A stretch of DNA of 64,000 bases, taken from positions 62,001 through 126,000 of the forward strand of contig JANQSF010000006.1 of assembly GCA_028284155.1 (NCBI GenBank), read 5' to 3'. The DNA comes from Phycisphaeraceae bacterium. GTDB taxonomy: Bacteria > Planctomycetota > Phycisphaerae > Phycisphaerales > Phycisphaeraceae. This document shows positions 46,101-53,681 of this stretch, one piece after another. Below the pieces are notes generated by a model that worked only from the letters and a program-made list of their open reading frames with translations, did not search any database and was not told the DNA's origin. Positions within the stretch are counted from its first letter, which is position 1, and each line of letters starts with the position of its first letter. A program made the position numbers and the translations under genes.

Positions 46101-49100
46101 GCAGCCGACAACAACATCGCTGACAACGTCATCGCGTTCAACGGGGGTGATGCCGTGTCGTTGCTGAGCACGGCCGGCCAAAGCAACTCGATCCTGTTGG
46201 GCGCCACCTTCAGCAACGTCGGCCAACCGATCGACCTGAACAACGACGGCGTCACGGCCAACGACGGCGACGACTCAGACGTCGGGCCGAACCTGTTGCA
46301 GAACTTCCCCAACGTAAGCTCCGCCTTCCCCGGTTCGACCATCGTCAGCGGGACACTGAACAGCGCGATCACGACCGCGTACACGCTCGACTTCTACGCG
46401 AGCAGCGGCGCGAACAACGCCGAGCGGTTGCTCGGATCGACCGTGGTTGTAACTGACGGCACCGGCCTGGCCACATTTACCGACGTCGTGCTGGCAGGTA
46501 ACGTAGTGCCCGGTGAGTTTGTCCGCGCAACCGCGACCGACCCGAATGGGAATACGTCGGAGTTGTCGACGGCGGTCACTGTTGTCGAACCGGAACCTGA
46601 GGAGCAGGACGAAGAAGGCCCGACAGTGGACTCAGCCTCGCTGCCGGCCGCGATCACGGCCGAGTCGGTCGCGTCGCAACAGATCGAGGTTGTTTTCGTG
46701 GACGCGACGGCCGTCGATCCTTCATCGATCGACACGGGCGACATCATGGTCAGTGGGCCGAACGGGCCTGTCAACGTGAGCAGCGTGTTCGTGGCCGAAG
46801 GATTGACCCCGGGCTCGCCGCGGACGGCGGTGTTTACCATCACGCCGACCGGAGGGGCGTGGGACATGGCTGACAACGGCACCTACTCGGTCAGCCTTGT
46901 GGCCGGCGCGGTGTCGGACACGCTTGGCAACGTGTCGGATTCGGCCTCGCTCGGTTCGTTCGTTGTGAACATCGCCGCGGCGCCCGACCCCAACGCGCCG
47001 TCCGCGACTGCGCAAACGAACGACATCAACACGCCCGGCGGCGCGTTCGTCGACTTCATGGTCTCGTATTCAGACGACGTCGCGGTCGATGTCGCCACAC
47101 TGGGCAGCGGCGACGTAGCCGTGCGCGACCCCAGCGGCGAGCTGCATGCCGTGTCGTTCCTCGGCGTTGACCTCGCCACCAACGGCTCGCCGCGGACAGC
47201 GACTTACCGACTTGCCGCGCCGGGCGGTCTGTTCGACGCGGCGGACAACGGCCTCTACACCGTCGTACTCAACTTCCGCCAAGTCTTTGACACGTCGGAC
47301 AACCCGGCCGCGCCGGGCGACTTGGAGACTTTCCAAGTCAACATCGCGGACACGACCTCGCCGGTGGCCTCGGGCAGTGCCGACGACATCAACATTGGCG
47401 GCGCGTTGACGCACACACTGACGGTCGTCTTTACGGACGACGTCGCGGTCGACGTATCCAGCCTCGATAACATCGACGTTTCGGTTTCGGGCCCCGGCGG
47501 CGTCAACCTGCCGGCGCGGTTCGTTGGTATCGACTTTGCCAACAACGGCTCGCCACGAACGGTGACATATGAGATCGACGCGCCACGTGCGCCGACCAAC
47601 GGGTTCGGCCCGCCGGACGATGGCGTTTATCAGATCAACATGAACGCCGGGCAGGTCGTTGACACGTCCGGCAACGCGATCGCGACCGGCGCGATCGGGA
47701 CGTTCACAGTCGCGACGACCAACCAGGAATTGATCGAGGTCGTCAACGGCGTGCTGACCATCATCGGCAGCCCGGGCAACGACACGATCGCCCTGCTGCC
47801 GCCGCCGCCGGGCAGCAACCCGGGCACGGTGCGCGTCGTGATTCAACCATTGGGCTTCGACCAACTGTTCGGCGGCGTCACTTCCTACGACATCAACGCG
47901 ATCGGCGGCGACGACGTGGTCACGGTTGACCCGAATCTGATCGACTCGGGTAGCGGGCCGCTGGGCGGGGTGATCAACGCCAGCGAGGGTGACGACACGA
48001 TGACCGGCGGGCCCGGCCCGGACCTGTTCATCATCGGCCCGTCGGCCGGCGCCGACGTGATTAACGGCGGACTCGGTCTGAACGCAGTGCAGGTCAACGG
48101 CGACGGCGGTGACGACGACGTGTTGCTGACCGGCCCGAGCACGCTCATCTTCAACGGCAATGCGACAACGCTCAACAACATTGACGAGGTCGATGTGGAT
48201 TTGAGCGGCGACGGGACGGACTCAGCCCAGGTCGACGCGTCGTTCAACATTGGCGACGTCGAGGTCACGGGCGGCGGCACGGGCACTGACACGTTGATCG
48301 TAAATGACGACGCCGGCGCGAGTCAGAACATCGACGTGCTCGGTGGCTTGATCAATGTCACCGGCGGGCCGAACGCGCAGTCGATCGCACACACCGGCTT
48401 CGATGTGTTGAACATCAACACCGATGGCGGTGACGACTCGGTCTTGATTACCACGAACGACGTGCCCGACAACGTCAACGTGGACAGCGGCGGTGACGAC
48501 GACCTCGTTCGCATCGAGGGCACACCGGGCGACGACACGTTCGACGTGGATACCGACAACGTCGTTATCGGCTCGACGACCGTTGGCTTAGGCCCGGGCC
48601 TCCAGTTGACGCTGGCGGGCCTCGACGGGGACGACGTGTACCGGCTGCACGACGGCTGGTACAGCCACGCGATCGACGAGCAGCCGGGCGAAGGCAACGA
48701 CACACTCGAAGGGTCGAACGTGACGACGGACATTCAGTTCGACATCGCCAGTCTGACGGCGACCAGCGGATTCAGCGTCGCGACCGACGCCCCCGGCACG
48801 GTTGAAAACGCGATCGGCGGCAGCGGCGACGACACGGTTGTGTTCGCTGACGGCGCGTCGGTCGCGGGGACGCTCGACGGCGGGCCGGGCGTCGATACGC
48901 TCGACTACTCCGCATACACCACGCCGCTGTTCGTCAACCTCGCGACCGGCGTGGCGACGGGCACGGCCGGTGTCAGCAACTTCGAAGACCTGGTCGGCGT
49001 CGGGCCAACGCCGACCCTGCAGGCGGATGATGTCACGCAGTTCGGTACGGATGTCGTCCTGTTGACGGTGACGTACACCGGCGCGGGCAGCCCGATCGAT

Positions 49101-51263
49101 GTGAGTACGATCGGCGCGGGTGATATCGCCGTGCAGACGCCCGGCGGCGCGACGTTCGCGCCGAGTCTTATCGGTGTCAACCTGTTAAGCGACGGCGATG
49201 TACGCGTCGCCACCTACGCCTTTAACGCGCCCGGCGGCAGCGGCGAGTTCGAGGATTCCGACAACGGCACCTACACCGTGCTGATGAACCCCGGCCAGGT
49301 GCTCGACCAACTGGGCAACGCCGCGCGCGACGGCGCGTTCGGGACGTTCGACGTGGCGGTCAACGGGCAACGCCCCACTTCCACGCCTGACAGCGACGAC
49401 GTGACCGCGCCGGGCACGACGCACACCTTCAACGTCATCTACCACGACGAGGACGGGGCGGTCGATGTGACCAGCTTCGGCGACGACGACATCGTGGTCA
49501 CCTCGCCCGGCTTGGCGTACGCGCAGTTCGCGACCTTTGTCGGCATCGAAGACGCCTCGGACGACGGGCGGACGGTCACGGCCCAGTACCGCATCGTCGC
49601 ACGCGGCGGCATCTGGACGGCCGACGACAACGGCGTGTACCGCATCAACGTCGTCGGCGACGTTGCGGACGACGAGGGGAACACGGCCGCGAAGACGTTG
49701 ATCGGCCTGTTCCGCGTCAAGGTCGCGCCGGCCGACTCGCCCGCCACGACCAATCTGCAGGGCTCGTTCGACGGTCTGCCGCCGGACGCCGTGCTTCGGC
49801 CGGGCGATCGCGGCAGCGTTGACCTGAAGATCACGAACGACGGACCGCAGGTGCTGAACGACTCGCTGCGCATTGAATTGTTCGCCTCGGCGGACGGCGT
49901 GATCGGCGAGGGCGACGTGCCGGTCGGCCTGGTGATCCGACGGTTCAACCTCGGCGTCGGTCAGATGCAGACCGTGCGGGTTAACTTCCAGATCCCCAAC
50001 GACCTGATCGGCGAGGTGCAGTTGCTGGCCTTGATCGACACGACCGACGCGGCGGTCGAGACCGACGAGGACGACAACGTCGTCGTCGACGACGACATGT
50101 TCATGGTCGACAACCGGTTCGGCGAGGTCGACGGTTCGCGGGCGCGACTGACGCTTGTGGACGCGGACGGCACGCTCATCACCTTCAACCTGAACAAGGG
50201 TACTGGGCACGTCGTGGAGACCCCCGAAGGCTTTAACGTGATCGTTGACGACACGACGGACACGTCGGCGTTGACCATCCAGGCCCGGGGCGGCGACGGC
50301 AAGGCTGACATCCACGACATCACCGTGAACGGCCCGTTGCGGACGCTCAACGCGAGGCGGTCACGCATTCACGGCGACGTGCTGATCGCCGGTACGACCA
50401 ACCTGCTCATTCTGGACGACGTGGCAGACGTTCACACGGTGGCCATCGGCCCCGGCGATCCCAACGACACGGTGGCGATCATCGGCGGAAACTGGTCGGA
50501 CACCGACCTGAACTCGCAAACACCCGTCCGCTCGCTGCGCCTGGTTGAAGCTGACAACGTGGACGTGACAGTCGATGGTGAGATCCGATCAGCACTCGTC
50601 AAGAACTGGAATACCGGCTCGATCAACGCCGAGCGTGTTGACCGACTGATCAGCAACGGCAACCCGACGCAGGGGCTGGGCGGGCTGAACCTCAACGTGA
50701 ATCTGACCGGCCCGGCGGCGACGAACGGGCGGACGCTCGGCCTGGTCAACGCGCGCGGGCCGATCGACGGGACGTGGGTCGTGCAGAACGGGGACGTGGG
50801 TCCGTTCTCGTCCGGCTCGGTCGCGCCGACGTTCAGCGGTAGTTTCGAGGGCGACGTGCTCAACGTGACGATCCGCGGCGACTTGGCCGGCGCATTGGCC
50901 GCCGCGGCGTTCCGCAATGTCAACATCCGTGGGAACGCGATTGGGGCCTTGATCCACGCGGGCGCGTTCTTTGGCCCGGACGGCGTGTTGGGTGGCGGGG
51001 ACGATGTCTTCAGCCCGGGCAGCATCCAGTCGCTGCGGGTGACGGGCGGCGTGATCGACACGATCATCGGCGCGGGTGTCGATCCCGTGGACAGTGTGCT
51101 GAATAACGGCAACGACGTCCTGCTCTCGCCGAGTGAGATCAAGTCGATCTCGGTTGGCGGGCTGACCAATAGCCTGATCGCCGCATCGACGCTGCCCGAC
51201 GTCGCGCGTGTCAATAATGTGAACATCGCCACGGACGGCGACCCGCGCTTCCTGAGTTCGTAG
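34185..51263 (+). CDS. Giant secreted multi-domain repeat protein (5,692 residues)
   Basis: ATG 34185 follows GGGGAG; ATG 34134 is possible but lacks a ribosome site. Near residue 36 is FETLEQRVLLAS, a variant of the planctomycete LEPR-XLL N-terminal sorting motif. Then: HAF-type repeats (about 50-390, 'VDINQSGTV', 'DINDSGQFVGAL', 'GVNENNVVVGM'); calcium-repeat-like DGDDDI segments; a lactonase/YVTN-like propeller ('ISPDGKHVYGF' to 'MPPGGRHLYAN', about 1110-1450); RTX nonapeptides (GGLGDDTIDGGEDDDELHGG, near 1725-1785); a ~330-residue unit present twice; a right-handed beta-helix block (about 3270-4140) that opens with SGLGSLRDAILAANAMPG; six copies of an Ig-like module; a CARDB domain (near 5190-5310); and a C-terminal beta-rich region. 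No C-terminal anchor is evident. Likely an exported surface or matrix protein, Asp-rich and calcium-binding; no enzymatic role is visible. Confidence 0.9.
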   Translation: MIDVDRGVGALGSPYRPHSRRSGRRKGLNHRGPASFETLEQRVLLASMFDVVDLRFGSTDDSQAVDINQSGTVLLNEDVDLGGPTEIRPYVADELARSPVKTPIAEGTGETRRGTGLNDSDQVIGTYFPSTGSSPLGFLTDLVGDTSSPINFSGPTEAADINDSGQFVGALVADGSVSYVAFDGSNATQIGSLPGASEGYTNAISDVGFVVGLALIDGGSHGFLFRDVNGNEARDTLPTDEMIDLIPLPGGSFSEAFDVNDSGLAVGYAEWDTGSVTPFATTWQDFTDDGVIQSFEVTSLGQLPGDDFSMASGVNENNVVVGMGDNTIPTSGDHRRGFIARSLFGFNVVDLNTLIDPSENVTIVDAVAVNNRYQIAATAVDNTTSQEFAVRLDPREMAFIDGNTLVVIGSDGDDDIQIDPDGSEGNILVTINGMAFQFGSNVEDVEVYGLDGDDDITVHSSQFGSGGSGGTQIQVDGGAGGDDTLFMHSRGDEAFNVANDTVQNNWADVSFANAETLAFEVGSTQGADQITIDKNAAINSIVIQNDQDNPVHTIVMGSSTNDQFDVTSNALSMPRVGNPLVTSWNEIDSLTLFGQDGDDDFNLDGFQQPTTLFGGPPSMSDTVTVFDSPIDDEFDLVGREIIHNENVATLIEIEHVTIDMSDDGLDGTLIEANFLAAPEGVTVTGGGVGSDSLAVIGSDDGETLTIDDSTLTLTSKTPDGPDTFTDSFAVPTSQFGAQIDGSIIQTEVVGALQVYNPSLVSDVIRGSDSANVPLPGNAVFTDLQIGVVVNMLTGSNEPTIFGFPFGTGLVAFNNLNDTPAIGNINLYSSAVQVDIPGETSQFLNFMPTMSQLGGASNQTLPIMNIPIPPSSSGGRADFIVDFTTESTPVGTPADLMPYLGTESAHVYIEDQGAGISVPFVSGVQRALRQPSYDADLDVFYTWTTPGQTPLLIDHSDLDLISVETLGGDDDANIELSPTATNIDLDLGAPNSGSDHVTVQGTAGVDDITLRDDVVDDGNSIVTLKHVEHIVVDISDDGPDTVTVEQTFRGAPGSIEIQGGGTGQDELIVNSTHVDQEVFVDDSIVDVSENPPGFFTEIEIETGGTASFVNGFSPIGISPDGKHVYGFDSFTGTGDRLGIYERDAATGELTFLNDLAVNSDSAMTFSADGAYVYTNQGNGVRVYERDTDTGDLTQIQSLPVANHFGTGDIDISPDGRWVFASAGIDETIHVHAVDPDDGTLTPMSFVEDGVNGVVLQSAGDIEVSPDGGYLYAADSIGDSVSVYSIDTVTGALTQQQMLTNLGTGGNDLDNPLALVVAPDGRDVYVVSNLSDALTHFTRDGGTGLLTFADSYVDGDVGVDGLDFVRDVTVAPNGNTVYTGSLLDSAVAAFLRDPVDGSLTQIGLGQDPDDTGAIPGATPIDGLENNLFIDMPPGGRHLYANQRDIPGVTVIGLPLELVIDHSGLDLVSVNTGDGDDNAFVKLSATGPDVQLNLEAPLLGSDTLTIEATEGSDNIDIVSTTITGIGLNSVDYTDIEEVTINTLGGNDLVSIDMDTMPVPTDGLTINGGGQFTGGDTVQLFGGTFTNIDHTLSMPFEGVADLDGEIINYNDVEFLQDTNSADSRLFSTFVVGFPASTYRLADTGATNDGLALFDNDPIAPLDIQFVNYTFEVPTTSLDIETSLGSDTITVEPLDTNWAGDLTVMSFDGDDLIDASTYDLDINIGTDLGNDTVMGGLGDDTIDGGEDDDELHGGPGNDTITGGLGNDMIFGDEDDDDLRGGQDDDTYFLLDGWGTDLITNETSGDDTLDASGVAVPLDVTTGSVILDDGVNSLTHAANDVENVLLGSANDTVLVGDGTSLTLIDGGPGIDRLDYSTYTSPVVIDLNNDIATGFGTASNFESLTVASDAITVSVNTPLLVVSGSNANDRFILTESTPNAIRLRETNSGFDQTFAGIEGVIINAQDGDDRLTVDYAAGEFSLTSGITYNGGSNATANGDDLIIDESSGDDLTTFGFADYTFTTQTPDGNDGTIDLQSINGLTINYTGLEPIFHKVDTANFTFNLPDLGEGSNDAQLRAGFDAGTNELLGDSFETVVFPNPLTSMVFNLSEQGDLFEVRSLDDGFDSGAFFQINGGTDNDFLTGPLMEEVDWQLTGTGDGSGEVNDGEDYTIDFTGIERITGGQEDDLFIFDDGVDFGGFLDGGPHSTGDVLDYTNYTTAADADLPGGTATGTTGIANIEGVIGVPIRWIGDGAPGGDDSGMFGDPTKWSTGVVPGPGDDVFIDLDGTYTVTVEFGPPVQIETLRVGAANGVPTLLIEEAAALTVDGLTQITRTDATNFGRVHVLGGTLTLDGNATVDGELDVEAAPETLDGLGLVTVQTEGVLTVTDSNVDSDVTNLGTIIAKGLSNFSGLIANQLNAMIMIDGNGGDANEADVTFDQGFVNDGTIELTDTSATSQDVILTIDSGTLVNTANGVITATDPVNIGGFAERQLHGQLTHQGLIADTDTNVSLTILNAGTTFDATTGAFNDTGPIVTVEDGDVELGTGTQFLGDAAPVFTAVTESQNVQLVSDVTVDVPAGITFRGTGGNQVGVVGPGQLFVDAFATLDGGTFIDALIDVTGRLAVTGTDNTINSTYVSQVGSILQVGPNSGTLAADIEFANDMTNNGLIDLRSTTSGAPRVLTVNGILTNSTTGDIETNNSGVTIPQLVAEVINNGTVTPDDADLRVIGDFTQTSTGSLNMSIDDPADFDNLHVTGQFTPGGALNVSYNDPAPAPPESFSIIQFLTFGGGDFDTTTGLNPAPGLELTKRYEPTALFLDLAIIPTVTQTDDLLTIVGTDENDSIILSSPSANAIRIQITSHGIDQTFSGINQVDLDTGLGDDSLTVNFGEGDIVLPGGINYDAGGEATPSVLGDVLTVSNNLVTFDTATFNYFEAGPDGNEGEVVLGDGSENLTISYTGLEPLFTGLDVDHVVFNLPDVSEDPNFDVELRNAGSPGISELSGSTFEDTQFANPNESLTINLGGEGDTISIVDADPGLGVPVDIFGGSGSDTVIGQAMDTDWFLLGLGSGDAFGQSTGAVFFTFENIETLVGNNNDDNFTFDTDANFGGDLKGDPGPTNTGFDTLDYTNYSDTPSVDLIGGTADGTTGIMFFDDVVLPEPDDTDPPDVSAMVDDRATTGTDAQPITVDVTDDIDLDESSLDDNDLLVFGPGSTVFSVDFDDFDSEADEAAYLFDPPGGSWGFEDNGVYTVELVDGEICDEAGNCTPNQVLTTFTVNIPNPLVVTNTNNSGLGSLRDAILAANAMPGLDTITFNIPGAGPHTIAPTSALPQITDAVFIDGYSQPGADPNTNDTSQGLNSDIRIVLDGTSAGFTEGLTINADNSTIHGLSIGNFATIGVQVLGDGNSIGGSFIGVAPDGVTAMPNGAQGIVVFGGFGNMIGGDGMSAPEEGRNLISGNNGAGVLLINSQITLIYGNLIGTTADGLGDLGNGAEGVLIDGGSNNTIGGTQAMHRNVISGNTLDGVNHFNGATGNFVSGNYIGLNVSGTVAIANDRDGVRFDGAPGNTVGGMTPTPGTAAGNVISGNDRFGIFAVNSSDNTTVQGNIIGLNAAGNGAAGNASHAVFILRSDSAQIGGDASTGARNVISANAFDAVQLEDAQSNIIQGNFIGTDIGGTLDFGNGDEGVAITDGSNNNTVGGLNHNLSNVIGFNLGDGVQVEDSDSNQVLHNLIGTDLNGTLDLGNARGVRIENGLSNTVDGNVISGNQGDGAVILGPVAQGNTLTNNFIGTNAAGDMALPNGGSGVVLADGASGNHVGQAENGNVFSGNGQNGVLVTDFGTDGNTVESNLIGTDASGTQPLGNALDGVLIVNDAAQTTVVDNVIADSGQEAVEVHGVDGGEGGMGLGAGQGDIGGAVGGGLGGGLGGGAASSTGGGFGGSASSSTGGGLGSLTINGFGNDISNNYIGTDRTGTLDLGNASHGVLLLNGAADNNIADNVIAFNGGDAVSLLSTAGQSNSILLGATFSNVGQPIDLNNDGVTANDGDDSDVGPNLLQNFPNVSSAFPGSTIVSGTLNSAITTAYTLDFYASSGANNAERLLGSTVVVTDGTGLATFTDVVLAGNVVPGEFVRATATDPNGNTSELSTAVTVVEPEPEEQDEEGPTVDSASLPAAITAESVASQQIEVVFVDATAVDPSSIDTGDIMVSGPNGPVNVSSVFVAEGLTPGSPRTAVFTITPTGGAWDMADNGTYSVSLVAGAVSDTLGNVSDSASLGSFVVNIAAAPDPNAPSATAQTNDINTPGGAFVDFMVSYSDDVAVDVATLGSGDVAVRDPSGELHAVSFLGVDLATNGSPRTATYRLAAPGGLFDAADNGLYTVVLNFRQVFDTSDNPAAPGDLETFQVNIADTTSPVASGSADDINIGGALTHTLTVVFTDDVAVDVSSLDNIDVSVSGPGGVNLPARFVGIDFANNGSPRTVTYEIDAPRAPTNGFGPPDDGVYQINMNAGQVVDTSGNAIATGAIGTFTVATTNQELIEVVNGVLTIIGSPGNDTIALLPPPPGSNPGTVRVVIQPLGFDQLFGGVTSYDINAIGGDDVVTVDPNLIDSGSGPLGGVINASEGDDTMTGGPGPDLFIIGPSAGADVINGGLGLNAVQVNGDGGDDDVLLTGPSTLIFNGNATTLNNIDEVDVDLSGDGTDSAQVDASFNIGDVEVTGGGTGTDTLIVNDDAGASQNIDVLGGLINVTGGPNAQSIAHTGFDVLNINTDGGDDSVLITTNDVPDNVNVDSGGDDDLVRIEGTPGDDTFDVDTDNVVIGSTTVGLGPGLQLTLAGLDGDDVYRLHDGWYSHAIDEQPGEGNDTLEGSNVTTDIQFDIASLTATSGFSVATDAPGTVENAIGGSGDDTVVFADGASVAGTLDGGPGVDTLDYSAYTTPLFVNLATGVATGTAGVSNFEDLVGVGPTPTLQADDVTQFGTDVVLLTVTYTGAGSPIDVSTIGAGDIAVQTPGGATFAPSLIGVNLLSDGDVRVATYAFNAPGGSGEFEDSDNGTYTVLMNPGQVLDQLGNAARDGAFGTFDVAVNGQRPTSTPDSDDVTAPGTTHTFNVIYHDEDGAVDVTSFGDDDIVVTSPGLAYAQFATFVGIEDASDDGRTVTAQYRIVARGGIWTADDNGVYRINVVGDVADDEGNTAAKTLIGLFRVKVAPADSPATTNLQGSFDGLPPDAVLRPGDRGSVDLKITNDGPQVLNDSLRIELFASADGVIGEGDVPVGLVIRRFNLGVGQMQTVRVNFQIPNDLIGEVQLLALIDTTDAAVETDEDDNVVVDDDMFMVDNRFGEVDGSRARLTLVDADGTLITFNLNKGTGHVVETPEGFNVIVDDTTDTSALTIQARGGDGKADIHDITVNGPLRTLNARRSRIHGDVLIAGTTNLLILDDVADVHTVAIGPGDPNDTVAIIGGNWSDTDLNSQTPVRSLRLVEADNVDVTVDGEIRSALVKNWNTGSINAERVDRLISNGNPTQGLGGLNLNVNLTGPAATNGRTLGLVNARGPIDGTWVVQNGDVGPFSSGSVAPTFSGSFEGDVLNVTIRGDLAGALAAAAFRNVNIRGNAIGALIHAGAFFGPDGVLGGGDDVFSPGSIQSLRVTGGVIDTIIGAGVDPVDSVLNNGNDVLLSPSEIKSISVGGLTNSLIAASTLPDVARVNNVNIATDGDPRFLSS

Positions 51264-51325
51264 GTCAAAGAAGTTGCGACAGGTCGCCCGCGAGGCGCGG
51301 GCGACTCCAAGATGGGTGAATCGAT

Positions 51326-52663
51326 ATGACCAAAATGCGATACATCGGCGTCCTGATCGTTGCGCTGGCTGTTGCCGTTCAAGCGGAGGCGGCCGTGTTT
51401 GCATTCCTGCAAGACAAAGCCGACGAAGCGGCCGACGACAAGCCGGCCCCCAAGGCCAACGACGAGGCAACTCCCAAAGCCGACGACAACAACGCCGCAC
51501 AACCCAAGCCCGACACGGATGCCAACGCGGACAAGGCCGCACAGCCGAACAACGGACAGGCCCCGCCGGCCGACGCACCGGCTGAGCAACTTCGCATTCA
51601 GGTCATGGCGGTCCGCGGAATGGTCCGTGTTCGGCAGGACGTGGACAAGCCTTGGGTGAAAGCCAAGGCCGGCATGGAATTGAGTCAGACGGCCGAGGTT
51701 CGAACCGGCCTCCGCTCGGCGGTGCAGATCAAGATCTACCCGCACCAGTTATTGACGCTCGACCGGCTGGGCACGATCAAGGTGCTGCGTGCGATCCGCA
51801 AAGAGGGTGAGTTGAAGACCGACGTCGGCATGCCGTACGGCCGAGCGCGCTACAAGATTCAGGCGGGCGGGGCTGAGCACGAGTCGACGATCCGTTCGCC
51901 CTCAGCCACGCTCGCGGTGCGCGGGTCGGACGGCCTGGCGGAAGATTACGCCGACCGCCCCGCGCGCTACGTCGTGTTCAACAGCCCGAGCACGTCGCTG
52001 TATGGCCGAAGCGGTTACGAGTTCCCGCTGGTGCGCGGGCAGATCCGCGTCGATCGACGCAGCGTGCCCGACACCGCATTGGCGGACGGAACGGTCACGC
52101 CGGGTGACGAAGACGCCCTGACCGACGTCGAAGTCGCTCTGCTGGAGGATCGACCGGTCTTTGGAACGAACCTGCGGATCGACCTGACCAGACAGTTGGT
52201 TCTAGCCGGGACCGACACGAACGCCGGAGCGCCGCTCGGGTCGCCCATCGTCACCGGGCCGTTCGATTTTCAATCAGGTGACCTGAAGTTCACACTGAAC
52301 TTCACGGGCATCGCGGACGTCGACCTCGACGTGCTCGACCCAGAAGGGTTCAACACGAGCGTGTTCCCGGGCGTGCCGCCGGGCAGCCTGCGTTTTACGC
52401 CGACCGGCGGCGTGGCCAGCGCCGACGCGCTGGGCCCCAACGGCATGGAAATGATCACCTTCGCCGGGCAACACCTGGCCGGCCCGCACGACGTGACCAC
52501 GCGGCTGTTCGAGTTCGAGGGCAGCGGCGCCGCGACGTTCAACATCACGGTTACCCGCACACTGCCCGGCGGCATCCCGCAAGTGCTGGACGGTTTCGAC
52601 GGCATGCTCGACGCGGACATGCCGGTGTTTACTCGCACAGTGAACGTGCCAGTCTCGCCGTAA
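51326..52663 (+). CDS. FecR-domain secreted protein, partner of the giant protein
   Basis: The 445-residue product begins with a signal peptide (MRYIGVLIVALAVAVQAEA), followed by an Ala/Asp/Pro/Lys-rich linker of about 60 residues. A FecR-like beta domain follows ('IQVMAVRGMVRVRQDVDKPWVKAKAGMELSQTAEVRTGLRSAVQI' and 'IRSPSATLAVRGSD'). The C-terminal half is a beta-rich domain with 'FDFQSGDLKFTLNFTGIADVDLDVLDPEG'. It starts 62 bases after the giant gene on the same strand. FecR domains in planctomycete secreted proteins may bind glycans or partner surface proteins. It is not the classical FecR anti-sigma protein: no sigma factor gene is near. Confidence 0.85.
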   Translation: MTKMRYIGVLIVALAVAVQAEAAVFAFLQDKADEAADDKPAPKANDEATPKADDNNAAQPKPDTDANADKAAQPNNGQAPPADAPAEQLRIQVMAVRGMVRVRQDVDKPWVKAKAGMELSQTAEVRTGLRSAVQIKIYPHQLLTLDRLGTIKVLRAIRKEGELKTDVGMPYGRARYKIQAGGAEHESTIRSPSATLAVRGSDGLAEDYADRPARYVVFNSPSTSLYGRSGYEFPLVRGQIRVDRRSVPDTALADGTVTPGDEDALTDVEVALLEDRPVFGTNLRIDLTRQLVLAGTDTNAGAPLGSPIVTGPFDFQSGDLKFTLNFTGIADVDLDVLDPEGFNTSVFPGVPPGSLRFTPTGGVASADALGPNGMEMITFAGQHLAGPHDVTTRLFEFEGSGAATFNITVTRTLPGGIPQVLDGFDGMLDADMPVFTRTVNVPVSP

Positions 52664-52701
52664 TCGAAGCAGTGCCGGACTTGATGGCGTGACCAACCAA
52701 C

Positions 52702-53628
52702 TCAGCCGCGCAGGTATCCCCAGTATTGCGCGGCCTCAACCATCGACTTGTAGTACGCCTCTGTCGGCCAAGGTCGCCATCGTACGATCGCGCGTACGGC
52801 GCGGCGGATCATCTCCCGCCAAGCCCACCAAGCCACGCCGAACCGTCCCGGCTCAGGCCGCCCGCGCGATCGCCGCCAATTCCGCCCGATCGCGACCTGC
52901 CACATGCGGACAAACCGCGCGCGAATGCGCCCCGCGGGGATGTAGTGTCTGACTTTCGCATCAGCCAACATCCAACCTCCGCCGCCGGCCTTGAGCATCT
53001 CCCGCACGATCTCTACGTCTTCACCATTGAGTCGTTCCTTCCCAACCAGCCCCAACTCCGTGTCGTATCCACCGTCGGGTATCGCTGAACGCAACAACGC
53101 CATGTTCGCACCGCCCACGTGCGGCTTCTCCGCGTCCATGGGCTGGTCCTGTTCGAATCGATTGACGCCAAACACCTCTGGAAACAGGTCTAACAACATG
53201 CGCTGACGCCGTGTCGGCTCCGACTCCAGCCACGGGTCGACAACGCCCGAGAGACACCCTGCATCGGCGTACTGCTTCGCACCGTCGACATAACCCTCAA
53301 GCCAACCGGGGTCCAGCAGCACGTCATCGTCCACAAAGAGCAGCCAATCGCCGTTTGCTTCCGTGACCAGCAGATTCAGTGCGTGACTCTTGCCCTGTTC
53401 CCGTTCCAGCAAGTACCGAACTTTCACTTGACTATGTAGCTGCTTGTTCGCATCCACACCGTCTGCAAACTGCTGCACAACGGCAGCGGTCTCGTCGGTT
53501 GAGTTGTTATCGCAGACAAGCACTTCGAGTTCGACGTCGCCAGGAATGCGCAACGCCGTGATGGAGTCCAGCATTTGACGCAACAAGCCCGCCCGGTTCC
53601 AGGTCGCGATGGCAATGGACAGCTTCAT
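52702..53628 (-). CDS. Glycosyltransferase family 2
   Basis: This 308-residue GT-A enzyme starts MKLSIAIATWNRAGLLRQML and has the nucleotide-sugar motif LFVDDDVLLDPGW (DxD) near residue 100. The 'GGANMALLRSAIPDGGYDTELGLVGKERLNGEDVEI' segment carries the ED acceptor-side motif. ATG 53628 is used; the longer open frame overlaps the hddA stop. It lies 53 bases downstream of hddA, in the heptose unit, so it probably adds a sugar to the same glycan. C-terminal residues are basic. Confidence 0.9.
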   Translation of the reverse strand: MKLSIAIATWNRAGLLRQMLDSITALRIPGDVELEVLVCDNNSTDETAAVVQQFADGVDANKQLHSQVKVRYLLEREQGKSHALNLLVTEANGDWLLFVDDDVLLDPGWLEGYVDGAKQYADAGCLSGVVDPWLESEPTRRQRMLLDLFPEVFGVNRFEQDQPMDAEKPHVGGANMALLRSAIPDGGYDTELGLVGKERLNGEDVEIVREMLKAGGGGWMLADAKVRHYIPAGRIRARFVRMWQVAIGRNWRRSRGRPEPGRFGVAWWAWREMIRRAVRAIVRWRPWPTEAYYKSMVEAAQYWGYLRG

Positions 53629-53681
53629 GGAGTCAGACCGATCGCCAAGCCCGCGGCGGCCGTGCGTGTCGAACCGAGACA

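Noticed and set aside
51326-52663. Classical FecR anti-sigma regulator
   Set aside because: There is no neighbouring ECF sigma factor or TonB receptor and the protein has a signal peptide with a secreted beta-rich C-terminal half.
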